DNA from: Geodermatophilus normandii
GTDB lineage: Bacteria > Actinomycetota > Actinomycetes > Mycobacteriales > Geodermatophilaceae
Length of the DNA stretch: 64,000 bases
Assembly: GCF_003182485.1 (NCBI RefSeq)
Contig: NZ_QGTX01000001.1
Coordinates: 1,198,001 to 1,262,000, forward strand
Direction: 5' to 3'
Shown: piece after piece, positions 1 through 8,880 of the stretch
Position numbering within the stretch: position 1 is the stretch's first letter
How the letters are laid out: the number at the start of each line of letters is the position of its first letter
Made by a program: the position numbers and the translations under genes
Notes under the pieces: generated by a model
The model's input: only the letters and a program-made list of their open reading frames with translations
Databases searched by the model: none
What the model was told of the DNA's origin: nothing

Positions 1-3000
1 AGCGTCGTCCCCGGCAGGACCGTGGTGCTGCCCTCGACGTAGGGCCGCCGGCCCGGCGCGCCGAGGACCGCGCCCCCGCCCTCCTCGAGGAAGGTCGCCG
101 CGCCGTCGGTCACCAGCAGCGGCGGTGGGTGGCCGGCGCGCGCCCACCGCACGGTGCCGGCGGTCCAGTCGAGCACCAGGCACGCCGCCGTCGAGGCCAG
201 CGCGCCGGGCAGCCGGGCGGCGAAGCGGTCCAGCAGCTCGAGGGCCTCCGCCGGCGGCTTGCCCTGCAGCAGCGCCGCCGACAGCGCGCTGCGCAGCTGG
301 CCCATGACCGCGGCGGCCGCCGGGCCCTGGCCCACGACGTCGCCCACGGCGATGGCCACGCGGTCCCCGCCCAGCTCGACGACGTCGTACCAGTCGCCGC
401 CGGCCGAGGTGCCCGCGGCACCGGGCAGGTACTCCGCGGCCAGCGCGAGCCGCTCCAGCCGGGGCACCGCGGCGGGCAGCAGGCTCAGCTGCAGGGTGGA
501 GGCGATGTCCTGCTCGGCGCGGTAGAGGCGCGCCCGGTCCAGCGCCGAGGCGCACTGCTCGGCGACCGCCAGCAGCATCCCGCGCTCGGCCGGCCCGAGC
601 CGGCCGGCCTCCGGGGAGGCCACCCCGATCACGCCGACCACCCGGCCGGCGACCAGCAGCGGCAGCGCCACGACCGACCCGGGACCGCCGTCCCCGCGGT
701 CCGGGACGTCCTCGATCCACACCGCGCGGCGCCCGGTGACCGCCGTGGTGACCGCCAGCGGCGTGCTCAGCGGGATCTCGGCCCACCGCTGCGCGTCGTC
801 GGCCGGGGGCCCGGCGGGCGCGAGCAGGCGCAGCGCGCGGCCGGCGGCGTCGACCTCGTAGACGCCGACGCGGCTGCCGCTCCCGGTCAGCGAGAGGACG
901 GAGGCGGCCGCGGCCTCGGCCACCTCCACCGGGGTCGTGGCGGCCGACAGCTCGGCGGTCACCCGCTGGAGCAGGCCGAGGCGCCGCGCCGCGGCCCGCT
1001 CCTCGGCCAGCAGGAGCGCGTTGTCCAGCGCGAGGGCGGCGCGGGCTCCGATCTCCTCGACCAGCGCGCGGTCGTCGTCGTGGAAGGGCGGGGCGTCGTC
1101 GCGGCGGCCGAGCGCCAGCACCGCCCGCACCCGGCCGCGGACGGTGAGCGGCACCAGGAGCGCCGAGCTCAGGTCCAGCCGGACGCCGCCGTCGCCGGCA
1201 CCGGACAGGTGCGGGCGCAGCAGCGGCACGCCGCTGTCGAGCACCTCGACGCCCAGCCCGCCGTGCGGCTGCAGCTCCGCCAGCTGCTCGTCGGTCCCCT
1301 GGATGTCCGCGCGGCCGGCGTAGCGCAACCGCCCGTCCGGGCCGACGACCCGCGCGGTGCAGACGTCGGCCAGGCGGCGGTCGACCACCAGCTGCGCCAG
1401 GCCGGCCAGCTGCCGGTCGACCTCGGTCTCGCGGTCGAGCGCCGTGCCGACCGCGGCGAGCAGCGACTGCCGCTCGGTCTCCCGGTAGCGGGCGTTGATG
1501 TCGGTGCAGCTGCCCACCCAGCCCCCGGCGGTGCCGCCGATCGGGACCGCGCGCTCGAGCAGCCAGTGGTAGGCGCCGTCGGCCCGGCGCAGCCGGAACT
1601 CGACCTCCCAGCCCTCCCCCGCCGCCGTCGCCGCCGCCACGGTGGCGGCGTAGCGTCCGGCGTCGTCGGGGTGCAGCCCGGTCTGCCACCCGTCCCCGAG
1701 CTCGGCCTCCGGCGGCCGGCCGGTGAACGCCGTCCACGCGGCGTTGAGGAACTCGCGCCGGCCGGAGCCGTCGGCGACCCAGATCAGGGCCGGCGCGAGG
1801 TCGGCCATCGCGGTGAAGCGCTCCTCGGCCTCGCGGCGGGCGCGGCCGAGCTGCAGGTGGGCGTCGACGCGGGCCAGCAGCTCCTGGGCGGAGAAGGGCT
1901 TGACCAGGTAGTCGTCGGCGCCGGCGGCCAGCCCCTCGACGGCGGCCTCCTGGCCGGCGCGGGCCGAGAGCAGGACGACGGGGACGCGGGAGGTGCGGGC
2001 GTCCGCGCGCAGGGCGGCGAGCAGCTGCATGCCGTCCAGCCGCGGCATCATCACGTCGCTGACGACGAGGTCGGGCGGATCGGCCAGGGCCGCCTCCAGG
2101 GCCGCCTGCCCGTCGGCGACCGCGCGGACCTCGTGCACCGGCGCGAGCAGCCGTGTCACGTAGTCGCGCATGTCGGCGTTGTCGTCGGCCACCAGCACCC
2201 GGCCGGCGCGGCTGCCCTGCGACCCGGGGGCGGACGCGGGGACGTCGTCGGCCGCGCCCGGGAGCCAGCGCAGCGCCTCGGCGACGAACGGCGTGGCCCC
2301 GGGCGAGATCGCCGGCGCCTCGGCGACCGCGGGGGCCAGCCGGTCGGCGGGCAGGTGCGCGGTGCCCAGCGGCACGGTGACGGTGAAGGTGGTGCCGACG
2401 TCGGGCGTGCTGTCGACCTCCACCGAGCCGCCGTGCAGGCCCACGAGCTCGCGGACCATCGCCAGCCCGATGCCGCTGCCCTCCCCGGAGCGCGCCCGGG
2501 CGCCGGAGACGCGGGTGAAGCGCTCGAACAGCCGGGGCAGCTCGGCGGCGGGGATGCCGGTGCCGGTGTCGGCGACGGTGAGGACCGCGACGCCGTCCCC
2601 CTGCCGCAGCCGCACGGTGATGCCGCCGGCGAAGGTGAACTTCAGGGCGTTGGAGAGCAGGTTGAGGACGACCTTCTCCCACATGTCCCGGTCGATGTGG
2701 ACCGGCTCGGACAGCGGCGGGCAGTCGACGGTCAGCCGCAGGCCCGCCCGGTCGACGGCGGAGCGGAAGACGCTGGCCAGCTCGGCGGTGGTCGCGGCGA
2801 GGTCGACCGGCTCGAAGCGCGCGTCGATCCGGCCGGCCTGGATGCGGGAGAAGTCGAGCAGGGTGTTGACCAGCTTCTGCAGCCGCAGCGCGTTGCGCTC
2901 GACGACCTCGAGCTCCTCGGCCACCCGCGGGTCGGCCGTGGCCGCCGCCGAGGCCCGCAGCTCGGCGACCGGGCCCATGATGAGCGTCAGCGGGGTGCGG

Positions 3001-4079
3001 AACTCGTGGCTGACGTTGCTGAAGAAGTCGGTCTTGGCGCGGTCGAGCTCGGCGAGGGCCTCGGCGCGTCGCCGCTCGGCCTGGTAGGCACGCGCGTCGG
3101 TGACCGCCGTCGACACGTGCCCGGCCACGAGGTCGAAGAACCCGCGGTAGTTGGCGTCGAGGGCGCGGTAGGGGCAGACGCCGAGGACCAGGACGCCGGC
3201 CGCCTCGTCCTCCCCCGACACCGCGACGGGCAGGACGACGGCCCGGTCGGGGACGGCCTCGCCGATCGGGGACCGCACCAGCCGGTCGGCGGCGGCCAGC
3301 CCGTCGCAGACCTCCCCGGTGCCGGTGCGCAGCACGCGCCGGACGACCTCGGCGACGGGACCCGGCAGCTCCCCGGCCGCGGCGGCGCTGCCCTCCACGG
3401 CGCCGGAGACCGCCACCGCGCGGAGCGCCTCCGGGTCGTCGTCCTCCCGCAGGAAGACGGCGGCGAGCGGCACCGTCACCCGGTGCCGCTCGAGCACCCC
3501 CACGGCGGTCCGGCAGGCGTCCTCGACCGTGCCCGTGGAGGACGAGAGCTCACCCAGGTCGCGCAGGACCCACAGCCGCCGGTCGCCGAGCACCTGGTCG
3601 GTGGTGTCGGTGGCCACCACGAAGACGCCGCCGACCGCACCGCTCTCCTCGGCGATGGGGCTGTAGGAGAACGTCCAGTAGGTCTCCTCGACGTAGCCGT
3701 ACCGCTGCAGCAGCAGGAGCTGGTCGCGGGAGTAGGTCGCGCCGCCCCCGCTGAGCACCTGGTCGGCGAGCGGGCCGAGCTCGTGCCACGCCTCGGGCCA
3801 CACCTCCGGCGCCGGGCGGCCGAGCGCGGCGGGGTGCTTGTCCCCGAGGGTGGGCAGGTAGGCGTCGTTGTAGAAGTCGATGAGCTGCGGCCCCCACCAC
3901 ACGAGCATGGGGAACCGGGAGGACAGGCAGATGTCGAGCGCCGTCCGGAGGCTCTGGGGCCAGTCCTCGCGCGGGCCGAGGGAGGTCGCCGCCCAGTCGA
4001 TCGTCGCCAGCCGGGCGGCCATCTCCCCCTGCGGCTCCGGTCCGGGAGCGGACCGCGGGCCGGCCCCGTCCCCCGTCAC
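1..4079 (-). CDS. Hybrid histidine kinase/response regulator with C-terminal SpoIIE-type PP2C phosphatase (3' end outside window)
   Basis: About 1,359 codons are visible and the C-terminus lies beyond base 1. Domains in order: PAS (about 30-150), GAF (about 170-330), HisKA with the H-box SHEFRTPL near residue 358, HATPase_c (NLLSNALKF, DTGTGIP, GSGIGLAM), a receiver domain near 625-740 (ADDN, phospho-acceptor in SDVMMP near 676, YLVKPF), a second PAS, two GAF domains, and a PP2C/SpoIIE domain from about 1190 (GGDWYD, GDVVGQG). It is probably a cytosolic sensor that joins a phosphorelay to anti-anti-sigma dephosphorylation. The domains are seen; the role is inferred. GTG at 4079 is taken as the start; ATG at 4022 is an alternative. 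It lies 21 bases after the DUF6986 gene on the same strand. Confidence 0.85.
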   Translation of the reverse strand, partial: MTGDGAGPRSAPGPEPQGEMAARLATIDWAATSLGPREDWPQSLRTALDICLSSRFPMLVWWGPQLIDFYNDAYLPTLGDKHPAALGRPAPEVWPEAWHELGPLADQVLSGGGATYSRDQLLLLQRYGYVEETYWTFSYSPIAEESGAVGGVFVVATDTTDQVLGDRRLWVLRDLGELSSSTGTVEDACRTAVGVLERHRVTVPLAAVFLREDDDPEALRAVAVSGAVEGSAAAAGELPGPVAEVVRRVLRTGTGEVCDGLAAADRLVRSPIGEAVPDRAVVLPVAVSGEDEAAGVLVLGVCPYRALDANYRGFFDLVAGHVSTAVTDARAYQAERRRAEALAELDRAKTDFFSNVSHEFRTPLTLIMGPVAELRASAAATADPRVAEELEVVERNALRLQKLVNTLLDFSRIQAGRIDARFEPVDLAATTAELASVFRSAVDRAGLRLTVDCPPLSEPVHIDRDMWEKVVLNLLSNALKFTFAGGITVRLRQGDGVAVLTVADTGTGIPAAELPRLFERFTRVSGARARSGEGSGIGLAMVRELVGLHGGSVEVDSTPDVGTTFTVTVPLGTAHLPADRLAPAVAEAPAISPGATPFVAEALRWLPGAADDVPASAPGSQGSRAGRVLVADDNADMRDYVTRLLAPVHEVRAVADGQAALEAALADPPDLVVSDVMMPRLDGMQLLAALRADARTSRVPVVLLSARAGQEAAVEGLAAGADDYLVKPFSAQELLARVDAHLQLGRARREAEERFTAMADLAPALIWVADGSGRREFLNAAWTAFTGRPPEAELGDGWQTGLHPDDAGRYAATVAAATAAGEGWEVEFRLRRADGAYHWLLERAVPIGGTAGGWVGSCTDINARYRETERQSLLAAVGTALDRETEVDRQLAGLAQLVVDRRLADVCTARVVGPDGRLRYAGRADIQGTDEQLAELQPHGGLGVEVLDSGVPLLRPHLSGAGDGGVRLDLSSALLVPLTVRGRVRAVLALGRRDDAPPFHDDDRALVEEIGARAALALDNALLLAEERAAARRLGLLQRVTAELSAATTPVEVAEAAAASVLSLTGSGSRVGVYEVDAAGRALRLLAPAGPPADDAQRWAEIPLSTPLAVTTAVTGRRAVWIEDVPDRGDGGPGSVVALPLLVAGRVVGVIGVASPEAGRLGPAERGMLLAVAEQCASALDRARLYRAEQDIASTLQLSLLPAAVPRLERLALAAEYLPGAAGTSAGGDWYDVVELGGDRVAIAVGDVVGQGPAAAAVMGQLRSALSAALLQGKPPAEALELLDRFAARLPGALASTAACLVLDWTAGTVRWARAGHPPPLLVTDGAATFLEEGGGAVLGAPGRRPYVEGSTTVLPGTT

Positions 4080-4100
4080 CGCGCCACCACGCAGGGCAGC

Positions 4101-5348
4101 CTAGGCGCTGCTCCCCGGGCGCGCCGGGTCCCGTCCGGCCAGCGCGTCGAGGGCCGTGCGGTCCAGGCCGGTGGCCGCCGCGACCTCGGCCGCGTCGACG
4201 GCGCCGCAGTCCAGCCCGCGCAGCACCACGCCGGCCAGCGCCCGCGCGGTGGCCGGCTCGTCGAGCACCCCGGCGTCGGCCCGCTCGACGTAGGCCCTCA
4301 GCCGCGCGGCCGCCGCCGGGAGGGCGCCGCGGAAGAACGCGTAGGTGGCCACGTAGCGGGTGACCAGCTGGGCGGGGTGCAGGTCCCAGCCCTGGTACAG
4401 GCCGCGCCCGAGCGCCCGCCGCACCAACCCGGCGTGCACCCGCCAGCCGGCGTGCACCTGCTCGCGCGGGCCGACGGGCAGCTGGTTCGTGGAGCCGTCG
4501 ACCGCCCGCGCGCCCGTGCCCGCGACGGCGACCTGCATGAGCTGCTTGGCGAGGTCGAGCGCCGGGTGGTCGGAGGACTGGTGCGCCGCCGCGATGCCCA
4601 GCGCCGCGCTGTAGTCGTAGGTGCCGTGGTGCAGCCCGGTCAGCCGCGGGCCGGCCGCGTGCACCATGCGGGCCAGCGTCACCGCGCCGTCGGCGCCGAG
4701 CACCGCCTGCGGCGTCTCCACCTGCAGCTCCAGGTCGAGCGCGACGCCGTGCGCGCCCTCGAGCGCGTCGAGGACGGGCAGGAAGGCGCGCACCTGCTCG
4801 ACGTCGGTGACCTTGGGGAGCGTGACCGTCGCCCGGGGAGGGACCTCCGTGGCGGTGTCGGCTCCCAGGGCGGACAGGAACAGGTCGAGGGAGCGGACGC
4901 CGCGGCGGCGGGTCGGCCCCTCCAGCGACTTCGCGCGGATCCCGACCGACGGCGGGGCGGTGCCGGCGGCGCGGTCGGCGGCGACCGCCCCGGCCGCGCG
5001 CACGACGTCGCCGTCCTCGGCCCCGGGCCGGCCGCGGTAGCCGTCCTCGGCGTCGACCCGCAGGTCCTCGACCGGCTCGGCGGCGAGCTTGGCGCGCACC
5101 CGCGGCAGCACCTGGTCGAGCAGGCCGGCGTCGTACCCGAGGTCGGGGAGGCCGTGCTCGTCGAGGGCGGCCAGCGCCGCGGTGCCCCAGCCGGCGGCCA
5201 GGCCGGGGACGACGGCGTCGGCGGGGACGTAGCAGGTGTGCACCGGCTGCCGGGCCGGCCGCTCCCCGGGGTACGCGGCCGCGCGGGCGGCGTCGACGGG
5301 AGCGAGCCGCCGGTCCAGCTCGGCGTAGACGTCCTCGCCCAGGGTCAC
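4101..5348 (-). CDS. DUF6986 family protein, CitE/HpcH-like aldolase or lyase (415 aa)
   Basis: This soluble protein of 415 residues resembles the HpcH/HpaI-CitE TIM-barrel group. It has a lysine-containing IRAKSLEG segment and acidic residues in LDLELQVETPQA typical of metal and acyl-CoA binding. I recognise it as the actinobacterial DUF6986 family, whose reaction is not established to my knowledge. It sits directly downstream of malate synthase and divergent from the urate genes, so glyoxylate or ureidoglycolate handling is a reasonable inference. The GTG start at 5348 has a weak GGAG about 10 bases upstream. The next gene on this strand, the large kinase, follows after 21 bases. Confidence 0.75.
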   Translation of the reverse strand: MTLGEDVYAELDRRLAPVDAARAAAYPGERPARQPVHTCYVPADAVVPGLAAGWGTAALAALDEHGLPDLGYDAGLLDQVLPRVRAKLAAEPVEDLRVDAEDGYRGRPGAEDGDVVRAAGAVAADRAAGTAPPSVGIRAKSLEGPTRRRGVRSLDLFLSALGADTATEVPPRATVTLPKVTDVEQVRAFLPVLDALEGAHGVALDLELQVETPQAVLGADGAVTLARMVHAAGPRLTGLHHGTYDYSAALGIAAAHQSSDHPALDLAKQLMQVAVAGTGARAVDGSTNQLPVGPREQVHAGWRVHAGLVRRALGRGLYQGWDLHPAQLVTRYVATYAFFRGALPAAAARLRAYVERADAGVLDEPATARALAGVVLRGLDCGAVDAAEVAAATGLDRTALDALAGRDPARPGSSA

Positions 5349-5424
5349 GCGTCCACTCCGATCACCGTTGCGGCCTCCGCGCAGGGCCCGCCCCGAGCCC
5401 GCGGGAGGTGGAGGCGGGAGTCCC

Positions 5425-6996
5425 TCACTCGATCAGCTCGTAGGCGGGCAGCGTGAGGAAGTCGGGGAAGTCCTCCGCCAGCGCGACCTGCTCGAACAGC
5501 CGGCGGGCGTCGTCGAGGCGCGGGAGCTCGCCGATGCCCTCGACCTCCTCGGCGACGACGCGGCGGACCAGGTCCTCCGTCACCGTCTCGCCGGTGTCGA
5601 GCACGACGCCGGCGTGCACCCACTGCCACACCTGCGAGCGGCTGATCTCGGCGGTGGCGGCGTCCTCCATGAGGCCGTGGATGCCCACCGCGCCGTTGCC
5701 GGCGAGCCACGCGGCCAGGTAGCGGACCGCCACCTCGACGTTGGCCCGCAGTCCGGCCAGGGTGCGCCCACCCGGCACCCCGGCGACGTCGAGGAGCTGC
5801 GCCGCGGTCACCGACACCTCGGGGCGCTGCCGGTCGAGCTGGTTGGGCCGGTCACCGAGGACGGCGTCGAACGCCTCGCGGCAGACCGGCACGAGGTCGG
5901 GGTGGGCCACCCACGAGCCGTCGAAGCCGTCACCGGCCTCGCGGGTCTTGTCCTCGCGGACCCTCGCCAGCGCGCGCTCGTTGGCCTCGGCGTCCCTGCG
6001 GCTGGGGATCGCCGCGGCCATGCCGCCGATGGCCATGGCGCCGCGGCGGTGGCAGACGGCGACCAGCTGGTCGGTGTAGGCCCGCATCATCGGTGCGGTC
6101 ATCGTGACCGCGGCCCGGTCGGGGAGCACGAACTCCGGCCCGGCCTCGCGGAAGACCTTGATGACGCTGAACAGGTAGTCCCAGCGGCCGGCGTTCAGGC
6201 CCGTGGCGTGACTGCCCAGCGCGTGCAGCATCTCCTCCATCTCGAACGCGGCCGGGATGGTCTCGATGAGCATGGTGGCGCGGACGGAGCCCTCGGGGAT
6301 CCCCAGCACCCGCTCGGCGTGGTCGAGGACGAGCTTCCACAGCCCGGCCTCGAGGTGACCCTCCAGCTTCGGCAGGTAGAAGTAGGGGCCGCTGCCGCGC
6401 TCGAGCTGCTCGGCGGCGTTGTGGAACAGGTACAGCCCGGCGTCGACCAGCGCGCCCACCGTCGGCTGCCCGTCGACCAGCACGTGCCGCTCGGGCAGGT
6501 GCCAGCCGCGCGGGCGCGGGACGATCGTGGGCAGGTCGCCGTCGTCCCGGAGCCGGTAATCCCGGCCCTCGGGAGTGGTGAACGCCAGCTGCCGGCGGAC
6601 GGCGTCGCGCAGGACCAGCTGCCCGGTGACGACGTTGCGCCAGTGCGGGGTGTTGGCGTCCTCGAGGTCGGCGAGCCAGACGTCGGCGCCGCAGTTGAGC
6701 GCGTTGACCGCCATCTTCGGCTCGGTCGGGCCGGTGATCTCCACGCGGCGGTCGACCAGCCCGGGCGGCGGCGGAGGCACCCGCCAGTCGCCGTCGCGCA
6801 CGTCGGCGGTCTCCGGGCGGAAGTCCAGCCAGCGGGCGGTGGCGATCTCGGCCCGCCGGGTCGCCCGGGCGGCCAGCAGCGCGTCGCGCTGGGTGCCGAA
6901 GCGGCGCTGCAGGTCGGCGACGAACTCCAGCGCCTCGGGGGTGAGGACCTCCTCGCCCCGCTCGACCTCGGGACCCTCCACGCGCACGTCACTCAC
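5425..6996 (-). CDS. aceB: Malate synthase A
   Basis: The 523-residue product has the length of malate synthase A. Recognisable family segments are GPTEPKMAVNALN, DLEDANTPHW, the acidic pair in MLIETIPAAFEMEEM, GLNAGRWDYLFS and GIHGLMEDAATAEISR. It condenses glyoxylate with acetyl-CoA to give malate in the cytosol. Starting at GTG 6996 leaves a GAGGGGG ribosome site about 10 bases upstream and removes an implausible upstream extension. It is divergent from uraD with about 45 bases between them. Its place beside urate genes suggests that it consumes glyoxylate from allantoin breakdown and is not an ordinary glyoxylate-shunt copy; no isocitrate lyase is visible here. Confidence 0.93.
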   Translation of the reverse strand: MSDVRVEGPEVERGEEVLTPEALEFVADLQRRFGTQRDALLAARATRRAEIATARWLDFRPETADVRDGDWRVPPPPPGLVDRRVEITGPTEPKMAVNALNCGADVWLADLEDANTPHWRNVVTGQLVLRDAVRRQLAFTTPEGRDYRLRDDGDLPTIVPRPRGWHLPERHVLVDGQPTVGALVDAGLYLFHNAAEQLERGSGPYFYLPKLEGHLEAGLWKLVLDHAERVLGIPEGSVRATMLIETIPAAFEMEEMLHALGSHATGLNAGRWDYLFSVIKVFREAGPEFVLPDRAAVTMTAPMMRAYTDQLVAVCHRRGAMAIGGMAAAIPSRRDAEANERALARVREDKTREAGDGFDGSWVAHPDLVPVCREAFDAVLGDRPNQLDRQRPEVSVTAAQLLDVAGVPGGRTLAGLRANVEVAVRYLAAWLAGNGAVGIHGLMEDAATAEISRSQVWQWVHAGVVLDTGETVTEDLVRRVVAEEVEGIGELPRLDDARRLFEQVALAEDFPDFLTLPAYELIE

Positions 6997-7041
6997 CGCT
7001 GGTCCCCCTCGCCGGCCCGGATGGGCTGCCATCCTGTCACC

Positions 7042-7542
7042 GTGTCCCGCCTCGACGAGTTCAACAGCGAGCCCGCCGACGCCGCCGTCGAGGCGCTGCG
7101 CGGCTGCAACGCCGCCCCGCGCTTCGCCGCCGAGCTGGTCGCCGGCCGCCCGTTCCCCGACGCGGACACGCTTGTCCGCCGCGCGGGGGAGGTCGCCCGC
7201 GGCCTGCCCTGGGACGAGGTGCAGATGGCCCTGGTCGCGCACCCGCGCATCGGCGACCGGGTGGAGGGCTCCTCCGCCGAGGCGCGGGCCTCCCGCCGCG
7301 AGCAGGGCTCGATGGGCGGTGCCGACGACGACACCCGCGCCGCGATCGTCGAGGGCAACCGCGCCTACGAGGAGCGCTTCGGGCACGTCTACCTGATCCG
7401 CGCGGCCGGCCGGTCGCCCGAGGAGGTGCTCGCCGAGCTGCGCCGCCGGCTGGACAACGACGCCGACGCCGAGCGGGCCGAGGTGGTCGAGCAGCTGGCG
7501 CAGATCACCGAGCTGCGGGTGCAGGGGCTCCTCGGCGCATGA
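7042..7542 (+). CDS. uraD: 2-oxo-4-hydroxy-4-carboxy-5-ureidoimidazoline (OHCU) decarboxylase
   Basis: The product has 166 residues, the usual single-domain size. It starts SRLDEFNS and carries the family motif AHPRIGDR, whose histidine is the catalytic one in known enzymes, followed by SRREQ and a C-terminal helix with LRRRLDND. It decarboxylates OHCU to S-allantoin, the third step of urate breakdown. GTG 7042 was chosen; an in-frame ATG at 7021 would add seven residues and crowd the aceB promoter. The stop overlaps the uraH start by 4 bases (ATGA), so the two are probably translationally coupled. It is divergent from malate synthase. Confidence 0.9.
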   Translation: MSRLDEFNSEPADAAVEALRGCNAAPRFAAELVAGRPFPDADTLVRRAGEVARGLPWDEVQMALVAHPRIGDRVEGSSAEARASRREQGSMGGADDDTRAAIVEGNRAYEERFGHVYLIRAAGRSPEEVLAELRRRLDNDADAERAEVVEQLAQITELRVQGLLGA

Positions 7543-7856
7543 GCGTCTCCACCCACGTGCTCGACGCCGTCGCCGGCCGCCCGGCCGCGGGGATCGCCGT
7601 CCGCCTGTTCGCGGGGGACTCCCTGCTCGCCGAGGGCGTGACGGACGACGACGGCCGCTGCCGGCTGACCGAGGCGGGCACCGCCGCCGGGCCGCACCGG
7701 CTGGTGTTCGCCACCGGCGCCTGGTTCGCCGCGCGCGGGACGACGGCGTTCTGGCCGGAGGTCACGCTGACGTTCGCCGTCACCGAGCCCGCTGCCCACC
7801 ACCACGTGCCGCTCCTGCTGTCCCCGTTCGCCTACTCCACCTACCGCGGCAGCTGA
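7539..7856 (+). CDS. uraH: 5-hydroxyisourate hydrolase (transthyretin-like)
   Basis: A protein of 105 residues with the diagnostic N-terminal STHVLD motif and the C-terminal tetrapeptide YRGS found in HIU hydrolases but not in transthyretin itself. The histidine run in AAHHHVPLLLSPFAYSTYRGS supplies an active-site His. It hydrolyses 5-hydroxyisourate to OHCU, which uraD immediately upstream then decarboxylates. It overlaps uraD by 4 bases. A copy of an intergenic repeat lies between its stop and the uricase gene, so uricase may be expressed partly independently. Confidence 0.93.
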   Translation: MSVSTHVLDAVAGRPAAGIAVRLFAGDSLLAEGVTDDDGRCRLTEAGTAAGPHRLVFATGAWFAARGTTAFWPEVTLTFAVTEPAAHHHVPLLLSPFAYSTYRGS

Positions 7857-7865
7857 GGCCTGCCC

Positions 7866-7920
7866 GGCCCCTGCAGGGTCCGGCCGCGAGCCTGCGAGCG
7901 GTGGGGGGCAGGGGGTCCTT
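7866..7920 (+). repeat. Intergenic repeat family A, copy 1
   Basis: About 55 bases between uraH and the uricase gene. It has a hairpin-like outline (CCCCTGC on the left, GCAGGGG on the right). Its core, from CCGCGAGCC to GGCAGGGGG, is the reverse complement of a segment at 30509-30562 with the central 30 or so bases identical. A more diverged copy is at 33957-34017. It could act as an attenuator or weak terminator within the urate operon. Confidence 0.75.
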
Positions 7921-7964
7921 CCCGTGCAACACCCCCGCAACCCGCGTGGGGCAGGCTGCGGGGC

Positions 7965-8870
7965 ATGGCGATCGTGCTCGGACCCAACCAGTACGGGAAG
8001 GCGGAGGTCCGCGTGGTCGCGGTCGACCGCAGCTCCCCCCGGCACGAACTGGTGGACCTCAACGTCAGCAGCAGCCTGCGCGGGGACTTCGCCGCCGCGC
8101 ACACCGACGGCGACAACGCGCACGTCCTCACCACCGACGCGCAGAAGAACACCGTCTTCGCCCTCGCCCGCGACGGCGTCGGCTCGCCGGAGGCCTTCGG
8201 CCTGCGCCTGGCCCGCCACTTCGCCGGCTCCTACGACTGGATCACCGGCGCCCGGGTGGCCGTGGAGTCCTACGGCTGGGAGCGGATCGCCGTCGGCGGG
8301 CAGCCGCACGAGCACGCCTTCCGCCGCCCCGGCGGGGAGGTCCGGACGGCCGTGGTGACCGCGGACGGCGACGACGTGCACGTGCTCGCCGGCCTGTCCG
8401 ACCTCGTCGTCCTCAAGACCACCGGCTCGGAGTTCCGGGGCTTCCCGCGCGACCGCTACACGACGCTGGCCGAGACCCGCGACCGCGTCCTCGCCACCGC
8501 GGTCACCGCCCGCTGGCGCTACACGTCGGCCGGGCTGGACTGGGACGCCACCTTCGCCGGCGTCCGGACGACGCTGCTCGAGACCTTCGCCGCGACCCAC
8601 TCCCTGGCCCTGCAGCAGACGCTGTACGCGATGGGCGAGGCGGTGCTCGAGCGCTTCGGCGACGTCGCCGAGGTGCGGATGTCGATGCCCAACCGGCACC
8701 ACTTCCTGCAGGACCTGTCGGCGTACGGCCTGGACAACACCCCCGCGTCCGGCTCCCCCGTCGTCTACCACGCCGACGACCGGCCCTACGGGCTCATCGA
8801 GGGCGCCGTGCTGCGCGACGACGTGCCCCCGGCCGAGGTCGCGTGGCTCGGCACGCCCGGCTTCTGCTGA
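7965..8870 (+). CDS. pucL: Urate oxidase (cofactor-independent uricase)
   Basis: The product is 301 residues, the usual size for a two-T-fold uricase. Family landmarks are the N-terminal GPNQYGKAEVRVV with the catalytic Lys, LTTDAQKNTVFA with the catalytic Thr, and SMPNRHHFLQDL near the C-terminus with the active-site His. It oxidises urate to 5-hydroxyisourate with O2 and makes peroxide. ATG 7965 gives the expected N-terminus. With uraH and uraD just upstream, all three steps from urate to S-allantoin are encoded here. No allantoinase is visible in the window. Confidence 0.94.
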   Translation: MAIVLGPNQYGKAEVRVVAVDRSSPRHELVDLNVSSSLRGDFAAAHTDGDNAHVLTTDAQKNTVFALARDGVGSPEAFGLRLARHFAGSYDWITGARVAVESYGWERIAVGGQPHEHAFRRPGGEVRTAVVTADGDDVHVLAGLSDLVVLKTTGSEFRGFPRDRYTTLAETRDRVLATAVTARWRYTSAGLDWDATFAGVRTTLLETFAATHSLALQQTLYAMGEAVLERFGDVAEVRMSMPNRHHFLQDLSAYGLDNTPASGSPVVYHADDRPYGLIEGAVLRDDVPPAEVAWLGTPGFC

Positions 8871-8880
8871 GGTGGGGACC

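Noticed and set aside
129-5456. Very long open frame on the plus strand across the first 5.4 kb
   Set aside because: It is Arg/Gly/Pro/Ala/Val-rich with no domain sense, and it lies antisense to two well-formed genes (the hybrid kinase and DUF6986). High GC removes stops from shadow frames.
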